64,000 bases of DNA from Kluyvera genomosp. 3 (lineage in GTDB: Bacteria; Pseudomonadota; Gammaproteobacteria; Enterobacterales; Enterobacteriaceae): the NCBI GenBank assembly GCA_002211745.1, contig CP022114.1:1736001-1800000 (forward strand). The letters are read 5' to 3'. The notes below the pieces were generated by a model that did not search any database, was not told the DNA's origin, and worked only from the letters and a program-made list of their open reading frames with translations. A program made the translations under genes and the position numbers. The first letter of the stretch is position 1. Each line of letters opens with the position of its first letter. Positions 1-8,609 of this stretch are shown here, piece by piece.

Positions 1-111
1 ATCATCGACCCAATGGACGCGGATGGCTTTGTTCACCTGTCTCAGCGCCCAGGACTGGGCGAAGACATTAACTTTGCATATATCGAAGCCAATACCGTCA
101 GCCACGACTGA
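1..111 (+). CDS. Enolase-superfamily (mandelate racemase/muconate lactonizing type) protein, C-terminal end
   Basis: Only the last 36 codons lie in the window, open from base 1 to a TGA. They contain the element DGFVHLSQRPGLGEDIN, which resembles the C-terminal strand of the mandelate racemase/muconate lactonizing subgroup, where a PGLG(V/E)x(I/L) motif closes the barrel. Members are mostly sugar-acid dehydratases or racemases acting in the cytoplasm. The substrate cannot be inferred from this fragment. It lies 67 bases upstream of a peptide-type ABC importer and may share its operon. Alternative: a dipeptide epimerase of the same fold, which would fit the neighbour, but the tail looks more like the acid-sugar dehydratases. 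Confidence 0.5.
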   Translation: MIDPMDADGFVHLSQRPGLGEDINFAYIEANTVSHD

Positions 112-178
112 CACATAACAAAGACAAGACAGGCGCGTACGGATTCGTAGCCTGTCGTACCCTACAGGCGATAGATAG

Positions 179-1799
179 ATGAAAAAATCCTCCTTACTGG
201 GAGCGTGTTTGCTCGCGCTCACCATGACGATGGGGAGCGGGGCGGCGTTGGCGAAAACGCCGCCGGATCAGCTCATTATCGGCATGAACATGAACAACCT
301 GCTGACCCTCGACCCGGCTGCGATGACCGGTAATGAAGTGGTGGGTATCGTGGTCAATCTCTATGATTCGCTGGTTGAACTGGACCCTGAACAGCTGACC
401 AACGTCAAACCGGCACTGGCCAAATCCTGGGACATCAGCCCGGATGGCAAAACGCTGACCTTCCATCTGCAAAACAACGTTAAGTTTCACTCCGGTAACC
501 CGCTGACCGCCGCCGACGTGGTGTGGTCGATGCGCCGTATTCTGCACCTTAACCTCGCGCAGGCATCGGTGTGGAAGTCTTACGGCTTCAGCAAAAAGAA
601 CGTCGACAAGCAGGTTACCGCGCTGGACGACTATACCGTGCAGATCGTCCTGCCGAAGGCCAACGACCCGCAGCTGGTGATTTACTCGCTCGGCGCGCTG
701 GGTAACCTTGGCGTGCTCGACAGCAAAACCGTGCAGAGCCATGAACAGGATAACGACTGGGGCAACAAGTGGCTGACCACGCACGAAGCCGGATCCGGGC
801 CGTTTATGCTGGAGACCTGGCAGGCCAAAGACGTGCTGCGCATGAAGCGTAACCCGGACTACTGGCGCGGCGAGCCGAAGATGAGCCGCGTGGTGCTGCG
901 CCACTTCCAGGAGTCGCAGACCCTGCGCCTGATGATTGAAAAAGGCGACCTTGATATTGCCAACAACATGGCGGTATCGGACATCAACGCCCTGCGCAAA
1001 GACCCACAGCTTACCGTCGACGCGGTGCAACGCGGCACCATGTACTACGTGGCGATGAGCATGAAAGAGGCGCACTTCGCCAATCCGAAGGTGCGTGAAG
1101 CGGTACGCTACCTGATTGATTATCAGGGGATTAACAAAGCGCTGATGCCGGGCTACGGCGTACTGCACCAGCGGCCAATCAAGGCGGGGATGCCGTCAAC
1201 GCTGCCGGATCCTGGCTACAGCTTTGACTTAGCGAAGGCGAAAAAGCTGCTGGCGGAAGCGGGCTATCCGGACGGTTTTGATACCACGCTGCGCGTGCTC
1301 TCGGACCAGCCGTTCCTCAACATCGCCATCGCCGTGCAGTCGACGCTGATGCAGGCGGGCATCAACGCCAAAATTATCACCGGCACCGGCAACCAGATTT
1401 ACGGCGCGATGCGCGAACGCAAGTTTGACATGCTGGTCGGGCGCGGCGGCAGCGGCATGGAGCCGCATCCGCACTCCAGCCTGCGCGCGCTGGTCTATAA
1501 CCCGGACAACAGCGACGAAGCGCGGCTCACCAACTTCCAGGGCTGGCGTACCGGTTTTTACGACAAGCAGTTGAACGAGATGATCGACGGCGCGCTGCTG
1601 GAACGTAATCCGCAGAAGCAGATTGCCGACTATCAGGCGATTCAGACCCGCTTCGACGCGCTGATCCGGCGATGATCCCGGTCTCGCAGATGGTCGATTC
1701 CGTGGTGGTGCGTAACGAAGTGAAAGACTACCAACCCACCCGTCGGCGACCACGTTCCTGCGTGACGTCTACAAAGTGAGCGAAGGAGATAAAGGATGA
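179..1799 (+). CDS. ABC transporter periplasmic substrate-binding protein, SBP family 5
   Basis: Periplasmic receptor of a dipeptide/oligopeptide-type importer. The N-terminus MKKSSLLGACLLALTMTMG followed by AALAK is a Sec signal peptide with an Ala-X-Ala cleavage site near residue 25. The body has family 5 features: LTLDPAAMTGNE near the start, then ALAKSWDISPDGKTLTFHL and NPDYWRGEPK. The first frame ends at 1675, but the sequence after it (MIPVSQMVDSVVVRNEVKDYQP, then TTFLRDVYKVSEGDKG) continues in other frames to the TGA at 1797-1799. One lost C near 1672 and one near 1737 explain this. The true stop overlaps the next start codon as ATGA, as expected in an operon. The ligand is unknown; peptides, nickel or oligosaccharides are all known for this family. 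Confidence 0.85.
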
Positions 1800-2832
1800 G
1801 TACGGCAATTCTCGCGCCCGGCTCCCGGACCCGGCGCTTTTCAAAACGGTTGATGCAGGTGGCGATTACGCTGTTTGGCCTGCTGTTGCTGACCTTTTTC
1901 ATTGGCCGCGTGATGCCCATCGACCCGGTGCTGGCGATTGTCGGCCCGGATGCCGACCAGAGCACCTACCAGCAGGTCTATCACCAGTTGGGCTTTGACC
2001 AGTCGCTGATGACCCAGTTTGGTATTTATTTCGTCAACCTGCTGCACGGCGACCTCGGTAACGCGCTGCTGACCGGTAAACCGGTGACCGACGACATTAT
2101 TCGCGTCTTCCCGGCGACCATGGAACTGGCGACGATGGCGATTATCGTTGGTGCGGGCCTCGGCATTCCGCTAGGCGTACTGGCGGCCGCGCGTCGTAAC
2201 AGCATCTCCGATTACGTGGTGCGCATTATCAGCCTGGCCGGTTACTCCACACCGATTTTCTGGGTGGGGATGATGGGGCTGCTGGTGTTCTACGCCTGGC
2301 TTGGCTGGGTGGGCGGTGCCGGGCGCGTTGACCTGGGGCTGGACGGCATCGTGCCGCGCCGTACCGGGCTGATGACCGTCGATGCGCTGCTGGCCGGTAA
2401 CAGTGAGGTGTTCTGGAACGCCATCAATCACCTGATTCTGCCTGCCGCGCTGCTGGGCTTCCACTCGCTGGCCTATATCAGCCGTATGACCCGTAGCTTT
2501 ATGCTGGCGCAGCTGTCGCAGGAGTTTATCATCACTGCCCGCGTGAAAGGGTTAACCGAACGTCAGGTGATCTGGAATCACGCGTTTCGCAACATCCTCG
2601 TGCAGCTGCTGACGGTGGTGGCGCTGGCCTACGGTTCGCTGCTGGAGGGGGCGGTACTGATTGAAACCGTCTTCTCCTGGCCGGGCTTTGGCTCCTATCT
2701 CACCGGCAGCCTGCTGCTGGGCGATATGAATGCGGTGATGGGCTGCGTGCTGCTGGTGGGGTGATCTTTGTGATGCTCAACCTGCTGTCCGACATGCTGT
2801 ATCAATTCTTCGATCCGAGGACAAAATCATGA
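1796..2832 (+). CDS. ABC transporter permease, DppB/OppB type
   Basis: First inner-membrane subunit of the importer. Residues 14-37 (LMQVAITLFGLLLLTFFIGR) form the first membrane helix, and PIDPVLAIVGPDADQSTYQQV is the usual periplasmic stretch after it. The ATPase-coupling EAA loop is visible in the region EFIITARVKGLTERQVIWNHAFRNIL. The frame is lost near 2761, where GGG GTG has lost a G, but VIFVMLNLLSDMLYQFFDP then continues to the TGA at 2830-2832. The restored length of about 345 residues fits the family. It overlaps the flanking genes by ATGA on both sides, so it is translationally coupled with the receptor and the second permease. Confidence 0.85.
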
Positions 2833-3730
2833 CGGTTTCTCTGGATACGTCTCTGCGCGGCGGCGCTGGCGAAGGCCGCCAGCGTTTGCAACGTGCGCTG
2901 GTCCGCGCCGGTGGGTTTATCGGCAAGATGGCGCGTAACCCGTTAACGGCGATTGGCGGCGGGATTATTTTCCTGCTGCTGGTGGTGGCGATTTTTGCGC
3001 CGCTGATTGCCCCGTATAACCCGCTGGTGCAGGACTTAAGCAACGCGCTTACCGCGCCGAACGCTCAGCACTGGTTTGGCACCGACGAGTTTGGCCGCGA
3101 TATCTTTAGTCGTCTGGTCTACGGTTCGCGCATTACGCTGTACATCGTGCTGCTGGTGTCGGTGACTGTCGGCCCGCTGGGGCTGCTGCTCGGCGTCTGC
3201 GCGGGCTACTTCGGCGGCAAGGTAGACATGGTGCTGATGCGCGTTACCGACATCTTTATCTCCTTCCCGAGCCTGGTGCTGGCGCTGGCGTTCGTCGCCG
3301 CCTTAGGCCAGGGCTGGAGCACGTGGTGATCGCCATTACGCTTACCGCCTGGCCGCCGATTGCACGTCTGGCGCGCGCCGAAACGCTATCGCTGCGCCAG
3401 GCGGATTTTATCTCCGCCGTCCGCTTGCAGGGGCCTCTCCGGCCGCGTGCTGTGGCGCCATATTGTGCCGCTGTGCCTGCCGTCGGTGATTATTCGTATC
3501 ACCATGAACATGGCGGGGATCATCCTGACCGCCGCTGGTCTCGGCTTCCTCGGCCTCGGCGCACAGCCGCCGGAGCCGGAGTGGGGGCGATGATCTCCAG
3601 CGGCCGTACCTACATGATGGAGTGCTGGTGGGTGGTGACGATTCCGGGGCTGGCGATTCTGATCAACAGCTTAGCGTTCAACTTCTTAGGAGATGGCCTA
3701 CGTGACATCCTCGATCCTCGCAGCGAATAA
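2829..3730 (+). CDS. ABC transporter permease, DppC/OppC type
   Basis: Second membrane subunit. It begins with a cytoplasmic segment, then a helix near residue 45 (LTAIGGGIIFLLLVVAIFA) and the DppC-type motif HWFGTDEFGRDIFSRLVYGSR. The C-terminal NFLGDGLRDILDPRSE is the standard end of the family. Three frame breaks interrupt it: near 3315 (lost G), near 3430 (one extra base or two lost) and near 3588 (lost G in a G run). The conserved pieces WRHIVPLCLPSVIIRITMNM and LGAQPPEPEWG appear in successive frames. Its end overlaps the start of the first ATPase gene. Restored length is about 300 residues, as expected. Confidence 0.8.
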
Positions 3731-4565
3731 CGCTGCACCGCTGCTCGACGTGCGCGACCTGTGCGTCGACTTTGTCAACGGCAGCGCGGTCACCCATGCG
3801 GTGCGCGGTGTCTCCTTCCAGTTGGGGCGTGAAAAACTGGCGATTGTCGGTGAATCCGGTTCGGGAAAATCGACCGTCGGGCGCGCGCTGTTGTATCTGC
3901 ACCCGAAAAAGGCGCGCATTGACGCCAGCCGGATGCAGTTTGGCGATATCGATCTGCTTAACGCCAGCGAAGCGCAGATGCGCACCATTCGCGGCAAACG
4001 AATTTCGATGATTATGCAGGACCCGAAATACTCGCTGAACCCGGTGGTGCGTGTGGGCGATCAGATTGCCGAAGCCTGGCTAACGCACCATACGGGCATA
4101 AGGCGGAGGCGAAAGCCAAAGCGCTGGAGATGCTCGACGTGGTGCGCATCCGCGACCCGCAGCGCGTTTATAACCTCTATCCGCATGAAATCTCCGGCGG
4201 CCAGGGCAGCGCATCATGATTGCGATGATGCTGATTACCGACCCGGAGCTGGTGATTGCCGATGAGCCCACCTCGGCGCTGGACGTTTCCGTACGTTTGC
4301 AGGTGCTGGGGCTGCTCGACGACCTGGTGAAATCGCGCGGGCTGGGGCTGATTTTTATCAGCCACGACATCAACCTGGTGCGCAGCTTCTGCGATCGGGT
4401 GCTGGTGATGTACGCCGGTCGGGTGGTGGAGTCCATCGCCGCCTGCGATCTCGACAATGCGAAGCATCCGTACACGCAGGCCTAATCAGCGCGCTGCCGG
4501 ATATGCAGCATCGTCGCCCGGTGCTGCCGGTGCTACAGCGTCAGGCCTGCTGGCTGACGGATTAA
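3702..4565 (+). CDS. ABC transporter ATP-binding protein, DppD/OppD type
   Basis: First nucleotide-binding subunit. Walker A is VGESGSGKSTVGRA near residue 45, the signature is EISGGQGQR and Walker B is ELVIADEPTSALD, followed by the H-loop ISHD. I prefer the GTG start at 3702 over the ATG at 3693: the AGGAG at 3688-3692 touches that ATG but lies nine bases before the GTG. Breaks near 4095, 4205 and 4481, each a lost G, split the frame; HKAEAKAKALEMLDVVRIRD and LISALPDMQHRRPVLPVL restore continuity to the TAA at 4563-4565. The 3' end sits 10 bases before the partner ATPase. It pairs with that protein to power the permeases. Confidence 0.8.
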
Positions 4566-4575
4566 GGAGCGCATC

Positions 4576-5348
4576 ATGATTGAAGTGAAAAATCTGAACC
4601 TGGTGTTTGGTGAAGGCGAGAAGCGCAACCAGGTGTTGTATGACGTCAATTTCCACGTCCAGCCGGGCGAGATTTACGGCCTGGTGGGGAGTCCGGTTCC
4701 GGCAAAACCACGGTGCTGAAGTGCCTGGCCGGGCTGTTTAGCCACTGGCAGGGCGAGCTGGCGATCAACGGCCAGCGGTTGGATCACAACATCAGCCGCG
4801 AACGCTGCCGTAAGGTGCAGATGGTGTTTCAGGATCCTTACGGTTCTCTGCATCCGCGCCATACCATTGGCGATATTCTGGAAGAGCCGCTGCAAATCCA
4901 CGGTATCAGCGAGCGTGACCGGCGCATCAACACGCTGCTGGATCGCGTGGGGCTGAATCGCGCGTTTCGCGACCGCTATCCGCACCAGCTCTCCGGCGGC
5001 CAGCGTCAGCGCGTGGCGATTGCTCGCGCGCTGATCCTTGAGCCGCAGGTGCTGCTGCTCGATGAACCCACCTCGGCGCTGGACGTCTCGGTGCAGGCGG
5101 AGATCCTCAACCTGCTGGCGGAGCTGCAAAAAGAGTCGAACCTGACCTACCTGATGGTGACCCACGATCTGGGCGTGATTGCCCATCTCTGCCAGAAGGT
5201 GGCGGTGATGCAGTACGGCAAAATTCTCGAAACGCTTAGCGTTGACGCACTGGTGAACGGCGAGGCCAAAACGCCGTACACCCAGATGTTGGTGAACGCC
5301 AGCCGCCAGTACACGCGCGAAATGGCGCGGGAGGTGGCGGCTTACTAG
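4576..5348 (+). CDS. ABC transporter ATP-binding protein, DppF/OppF type
   Basis: Second nucleotide-binding subunit and last gene of the importer operon. It starts at an ATG with an AAGGAG 7 bases upstream (MIEVKNLNLVFGEGEKRNQV). The Walker A GESGSGKTT is split by a lost G near 4688: the sequence reads GTGGGGAGTCC where GTG GGG GAG TCC is needed. The rest is open: signature QLSGGQRQRVAIARAL, Walker B VLLLDEPTSALDVSV, and H-loop VTHDLGVIAHL. A REP element follows directly, marking the operon end. The two-ATPase, two-permease, one-receptor set is complete. Confidence 0.85.
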
Positions 5349-5362
5349 CCGTTCTCCACGGG

Positions 5363-5397
5363 GCCGGATGGCGGCGTAAACGCTTTATCCGGCCTAC
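5363..5397. repeat. REP (repetitive extragenic palindrome) element
   Basis: The arm GCCGGATGGCGGCGTAAACG and the arm TTATCCGGCCTAC form the classic enterobacterial REP hairpin. It lies 14 bases after the peptide-transporter ATPase stop. REPs are typical of 3' ends of operons, where they stabilise mRNA or bind gyrase. It supports treating the next gene as a separate transcription unit. Confidence 0.85.
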
Positions 5398-5434
5398 CTC
5401 TACTTTTCCAATTTGCCTCCGGGAATAATTAAAA

Positions 5435-6719
5435 ATGCCTAAAAAGTCATTCCGTATTGCTCTCCCGTTATTGCTGTCTGCCTGTACTACCTCCGCGCTG
5501 GCCGCGGAAACCATCGACCTGCGTATGTCCTGGTGGGCGGCAACAGTCGTCATCAGGTAACCTTGAAAGCGCTGGAAGCCTTCCATCAACAAAACCCGGA
5601 TATCAACGTCAAAGCGGAATATACCGGCTGGGACGGCCATACCTCGCGTCTCACCACGCAGCTGGCGGCGGCACCGAGCCGGATGTGATGCAAACCAACT
5701 GGAACTGGCTGACGCTGTTCTCGAAAGACGGCAACGGTTTTTACGATCTCAATAAAGTGAAAGACGAAATCGGCCTGGACCAGTTCACCGCCAAAGATCT
5801 TCAGCCGGTGACGGTGAAGGGCAAACTGAACGGGATTCCGGTCGCCATGACCGCGCGCATCTTCTACTACAACGATCAGACGTGGAAAAAAGCGGGATTA
5901 AGCTATCCGCAAAACTGGGATGAGTTGATGCACGCCGGGAAAACCTTTGAGACTAAGCTCGGCAAACAATACTATCCGGTGGCCCGGAAAGCCTCGGCGT
6001 GCTGGCGTTGCTCAACTCTTATATGGTGCAGAAATACAACATGCCAGCCATCGATGAGCAGAGCAAAAAGTTTACCTATAGCGATGCGCAATGGGTGGAG
6101 TTTTTCCAGCTCTATAAAACGTTGATCGATAATCACGTTATTCCCGACATGAAGTACTACGCTTCCTTCGGCAAGGGGAATATCTATGAGATGAAGCCGT
6201 GGATTGAAGGCGAGTGGGCGGCGTGTACATGTGGAATACCGCCGTGACCAAATATTCCGATAACCTGAAACCACCGGCGAAGCTGGAGTTGGGGAGTTAT
6301 CCGATGTTAGCTGGCGCCACCGACGCAGGGCTGTTTATGAAGCCGTCAATGATGCTGTCGATTGGTAAAACCACCCAACACCCGCAGGCGGCGGCGAAGC
6401 TGATTAACTTTCTGCTCAACAGCAAGGAGGGCGTGACGCTGCTCGGCCTGGAGCGCGGTGTGCCGCTCAGCAAAAGCGGCGTGGAGACGCTGACGGCATC
6501 CGGCGTGATCAATGACAAAGACCCATCGGTGGCCGGCATTAAGCTCGCGCTGTCGCTACCGGCGAAGGTCGGCGTGTCGCCGTATCTGGAAGATCCCAGC
6601 TGGTGCAGGAGTTTGACAGCGCGTTGCAGTCCATCGACTACGGCAAGAAAACCGTCGCCGAAGCGGCGGCGGATTTCAAGCGTCAGTCGGAGCGCATCTT
6701 AAAACGCGCGATGCGTTAA
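5435..6719 (+). CDS. TogB-like extracellular sugar-binding protein (SBP family 1)
   Basis: Periplasmic binding protein with signal peptide [19 protein letters not shown] and cleavage near SALAAET. The early segment LRMSWWGGNSRHQ, the segment AEYTGWDGH and the segment [13 protein letters not shown] closely resemble TogB, the oligogalacturonide-binding protein of pectinolytic enterobacteria such as Dickeya. At least six lost bases break the frame (near 5533, 5543, 5670, 5983, 6217 and 6596); joined, they give about 428 residues, the normal length. No togMNA permease or ATPase genes are in this window, so it would have to use components encoded elsewhere. Its TAA overlaps the convergent yegS stop. 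Ligand assignment rests on my memory of the family. Confidence 0.7.
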
Positions 6720-7614
6720 CGCAGCAGCGGGCAATCCGGCGGCAGGCGACAGCGCAGCGCCGCCGGTAAAATCTCCATGCGGAACGAGGTCCCGCAGAGC
6801 GGCTCGCCGTCGAGGTTAAAGGTCATCTCATGCGATGCGGTGACCTCAAACCACGGTGATACGCTGTCCACCAGGTTCTCTTTACCGTCGTCGCTGGCGA
6901 GCGTATTCAACAGCGCGGGCAGCAGCTCTTCGCCGGTGAAAATACGCAGATGCAGCAGGCCGTCGTCAATCAACGCCTCCGGGCACAGCTGTTGCCCGCC
7001 GCCCGCCTGGCGACCGTTGCCGATGCCAATTACCAGCGCGTCGCCCTGCCAGCTAAAGTTCTCGCCACGAATTTCGCAGCGGTCGGGTTTCAGGGTATCC
7101 ATGCGCATCAGGCCGTGAATCAAATACGATACACCGCCCAGCGCGGACTTCAGCTTCTCCGGCGTTTCGGTGGTAATGCGCGTGCCAAAGCCGCCGGTTG
7201 CCATATTGATAAAGCAGGTCTCACGATTGACTTGGGCAATGTCCACCGGCACGTCACGACCGGCAATCGCCAGCTTAAGGGCGTTAGCCATATCGGTGGG
7301 AATATTGACGCTGGTGGCGAAATCGTTCGCGGTGCCGAGCGGCACAATACCGAGCGCCGGTACCAGCTGCTGTCGCACTGAATCAGCGCTGTCGCCACTT
7401 CATTGATCGTGCCGTCACCGCCGCCGGCAATCACCGTCGCCACCTGCAGCGCAACGGCTTCTTCGACGTAGCGTTCGGCATCACCTTTCTCCCAGGTAAC
7501 GCGCACGTGAATCACCACGCCTTCATCGCGCAGCAGGTTTACTGCCTCGCGCAGTTCAGGATTGTTGGCTCCTTTGCCGTTAAGTATCAATAAGCTTGCT
7601 GGAAAGTCTGACAT
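6716..7614 (-). CDS. yegS: Lipid kinase YegS (diacylglycerol-kinase family)
   Basis: Phosphorylates lipids such as phosphatidylglycerol in vitro; physiological role unclear. The N-terminal part [14 protein letters not shown] and the nucleotide-binding glycine loop [13 protein letters not shown] are in one frame; [16 protein letters not shown] and the C-terminal [17 protein letters not shown], almost identical to E. coli YegS, are in another. The break lies at 7375-7390. The ATG at 7612-7614 is chosen because it matches the E. coli start and gives the family length of 299 residues. The longer open frame to 7653 adds residues without a homologue. Its stop overlaps the convergent TogB-like gene by two bases. 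Confidence 0.9.
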
Positions 7615-7674
7615 CCGTGGCGCCTCTTTATGGGGATGTAAAGAGTGTAACAAACGATGCGCAGATATGCCTGT

Positions 7675-7725
7675 TGTCTCTTATAGGTGACAAATACATT
7701 GTCTTGCTGTCTCTTATAAGTGACA
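7675..7725. promoter_or_regulatory. Paired 18-bp palindromes, probable toxin-antitoxin operator
   Basis: Two nearly identical copies of TGTCTCTTATA(G/A)GTGACA occupy 7675-7692 and 7708-7725. Each is an imperfect palindrome, and their starts are 33 bp apart, about three helical turns, so both face the same side of the DNA. They lie just upstream of the toxin gene. TTGTCT at 7699-7704 and GACAAT at 7722-7727, spaced by 17 bases, could be the promoter and would be covered by the second palindrome. This arrangement is typical of autoregulated antitoxin operators. Function is inferred. Confidence 0.6.
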
Positions 7726-7758
7726 ATATAGAACCGACAAAGGAATGAGGGTAATGGG

Positions 7759-8087
7759 ATGTATAAATCTCAATTTTACCAGGATGCAAACGGTAATCAG
7801 CCTTTTTGTGATTGGCTGGCCGGTTAAAAAAGAAGGATCGAACGGCTGCCGCCAGGATCGATATCAGGATAGACCGGGCTGAGTCGGGGAACTTCGGAGA
7901 TCACAAGTTTGAAAGGGAGGGGGTCTGGGAGCTACGTATTGATTATGGCCCCGGTTATCGGGTGTATTACTCGTTAGAAAATGGCGAGATTATTCTATTA
8001 CATATTGGCGGCACGAAGAGAACACAGGCCGCTGATATAGATAAAGCAGTTGAATATCTTAAAGATTTTAAAGCGAGGGCTAAATGA
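7759..8087 (+). CDS. HigB/RelE-superfamily toxin (addiction-module killer, Gp49-like)
   Basis: Probable translation-dependent mRNA interferase. The ATG at 7759 opens MYKSQFYQDANGNQPFCDWLA; after a lost base near 7824 the frame continues RLKKKDRTAAARIDIRIDRAESGNFGDHKF, then WELRIDYGPGYRVYYSL and ILLHIGGTKRTQ. These are the hallmarks of the phage-derived Gp49-like/HigB family, including the basic patch and the GYRVYY strand. Total about 109 residues, the usual size. The stop overlaps the antitoxin start as ATGA; toxin-first order is typical of HigBA-type modules. If the frameshift is real the toxin would be inactive. Confidence 0.8.
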
Positions 8088-8424
8088 CAATCACAACTAA
8101 AAAAACCAATGCAATGCCGCCAGCGGTAGATCGCGACAAGCTCATGATTGAAGCGTTTCGTGCCGATCCCGATTACGCCGACCTCTATCTAAAAACCGCG
8201 CTCGAGGAGATTAACGAGGAAGGGGGTTTAGGAGGGTTCCTTATCGCTTTGCGCCGTGTATTAGAGGCCCGGGTGGGATTGCCGAGGCGGCAAAAAAAAC
8301 GGGGCTGGCGCGTCAAAGTATTTACCGTGCGTTATCTGAGAAGGGGAATCCGACGGTTACGACGCTAGCTCAGCTCGCTGCGGTAGCGGGTTTACAGCTC
8401 ACCTTAAGTAAGGCGCGGCACTGA
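8084..8424 (+). CDS. HigA-like antitoxin with helix-turn-helix domain
   Basis: Partner of the preceding toxin, starting at an ATGA overlap. The N-terminal part (MTITTKKTNAMPPAVDRDKL, then FRADPDYADLYLKTALEEI) is followed, after a frame break near 8272, by GGIAEAAKKTGLARQSIYRA and GNPTVTTLAQLAAVAGLQLT. The second part is the HTH of the addiction-module antidote family. The corrected stop is the TGA at 8422-8424, giving about 113 residues. It is expected to neutralise the toxin and to repress the operon through the palindromes at 7675-7725. The pair sits between yegS and cyaR, an interval that holds unrelated genes in E. coli K-12. Confidence 0.8.
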
Positions 8425-8439
8425 ACTTTGCTTTTGTTT

Positions 8440-8527
8440 AAAAAAATAAGCCCGTGTAAGGGAGATTACACGGGCTAAGGAGGTGGTTCCTAGGTACAGC
8501 TAGCATTTATGGGTTATGTTTTTCAGC
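8440..8527 (-). ncRNA. cyaR: Small regulatory RNA CyaR (RyeE)
   Basis: Read on the minus strand this region starts GCTGAAAAACATAACCCATA, continues through AGCTGTACCTAGGAACCACC and the anti-Shine-Dalgarno stretch CCTCCTT, and ends in a perfect 11-bp hairpin (AGCCCGTGTAA pairing with TTACACGGGCT) followed by a T-rich tail. This is almost the E. coli CyaR sequence, at the same place downstream of yegQ and of the same length (about 87 nt). CyaR is an Hfq-dependent, CRP-activated RNA that represses ompX and other messages by pairing near ribosome-binding sites. It lies antisense to no annotated gene; its 3' end is 15 bases from the convergent antitoxin stop. Confidence 0.95.
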
Positions 8528-8533
8528 GAGGGA

Positions 8534-8578
8534 ATAGTATCTGGAATCAATAATTCCGTCTGTGATCCATTTCTAAGA
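8534..8578 (-). promoter_or_regulatory. cyaR promoter with class II CRP-like site
   Basis: On the minus strand a TACTAT -10 box lies at 8534-8539, six bases before the RNA start at 8527. A CRP-like site occupies about 8557-8578 (minus strand TTAGAAATGGATCACAG): the GATCACA half is perfect, the other half weak. Its centre falls near -41, the position of class II activation, matching the known CRP/cAMP control of cyaR in E. coli. No good -35 box is seen, as expected for an activator-dependent promoter. Confidence 0.65.
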
Positions 8579-8609
8579 ATCCTTGCTATTGAAAAACAAT
8601 ATAAATGTA

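Noticed and set aside
194-1168. Long open frame of 324 codons on the minus strand
   Set aside because: Antisense to the substrate-binding protein gene, His/Arg/Val-rich as expected of a mirror of GC-rich coding DNA, with no recognisable family.
8461-8510. Segment GGTTCCTAGGTACAGCTAGC resembling a synthetic constitutive promoter
   Set aside because: It is the reverse complement of the conserved body of CyaR; the resemblance is accidental.
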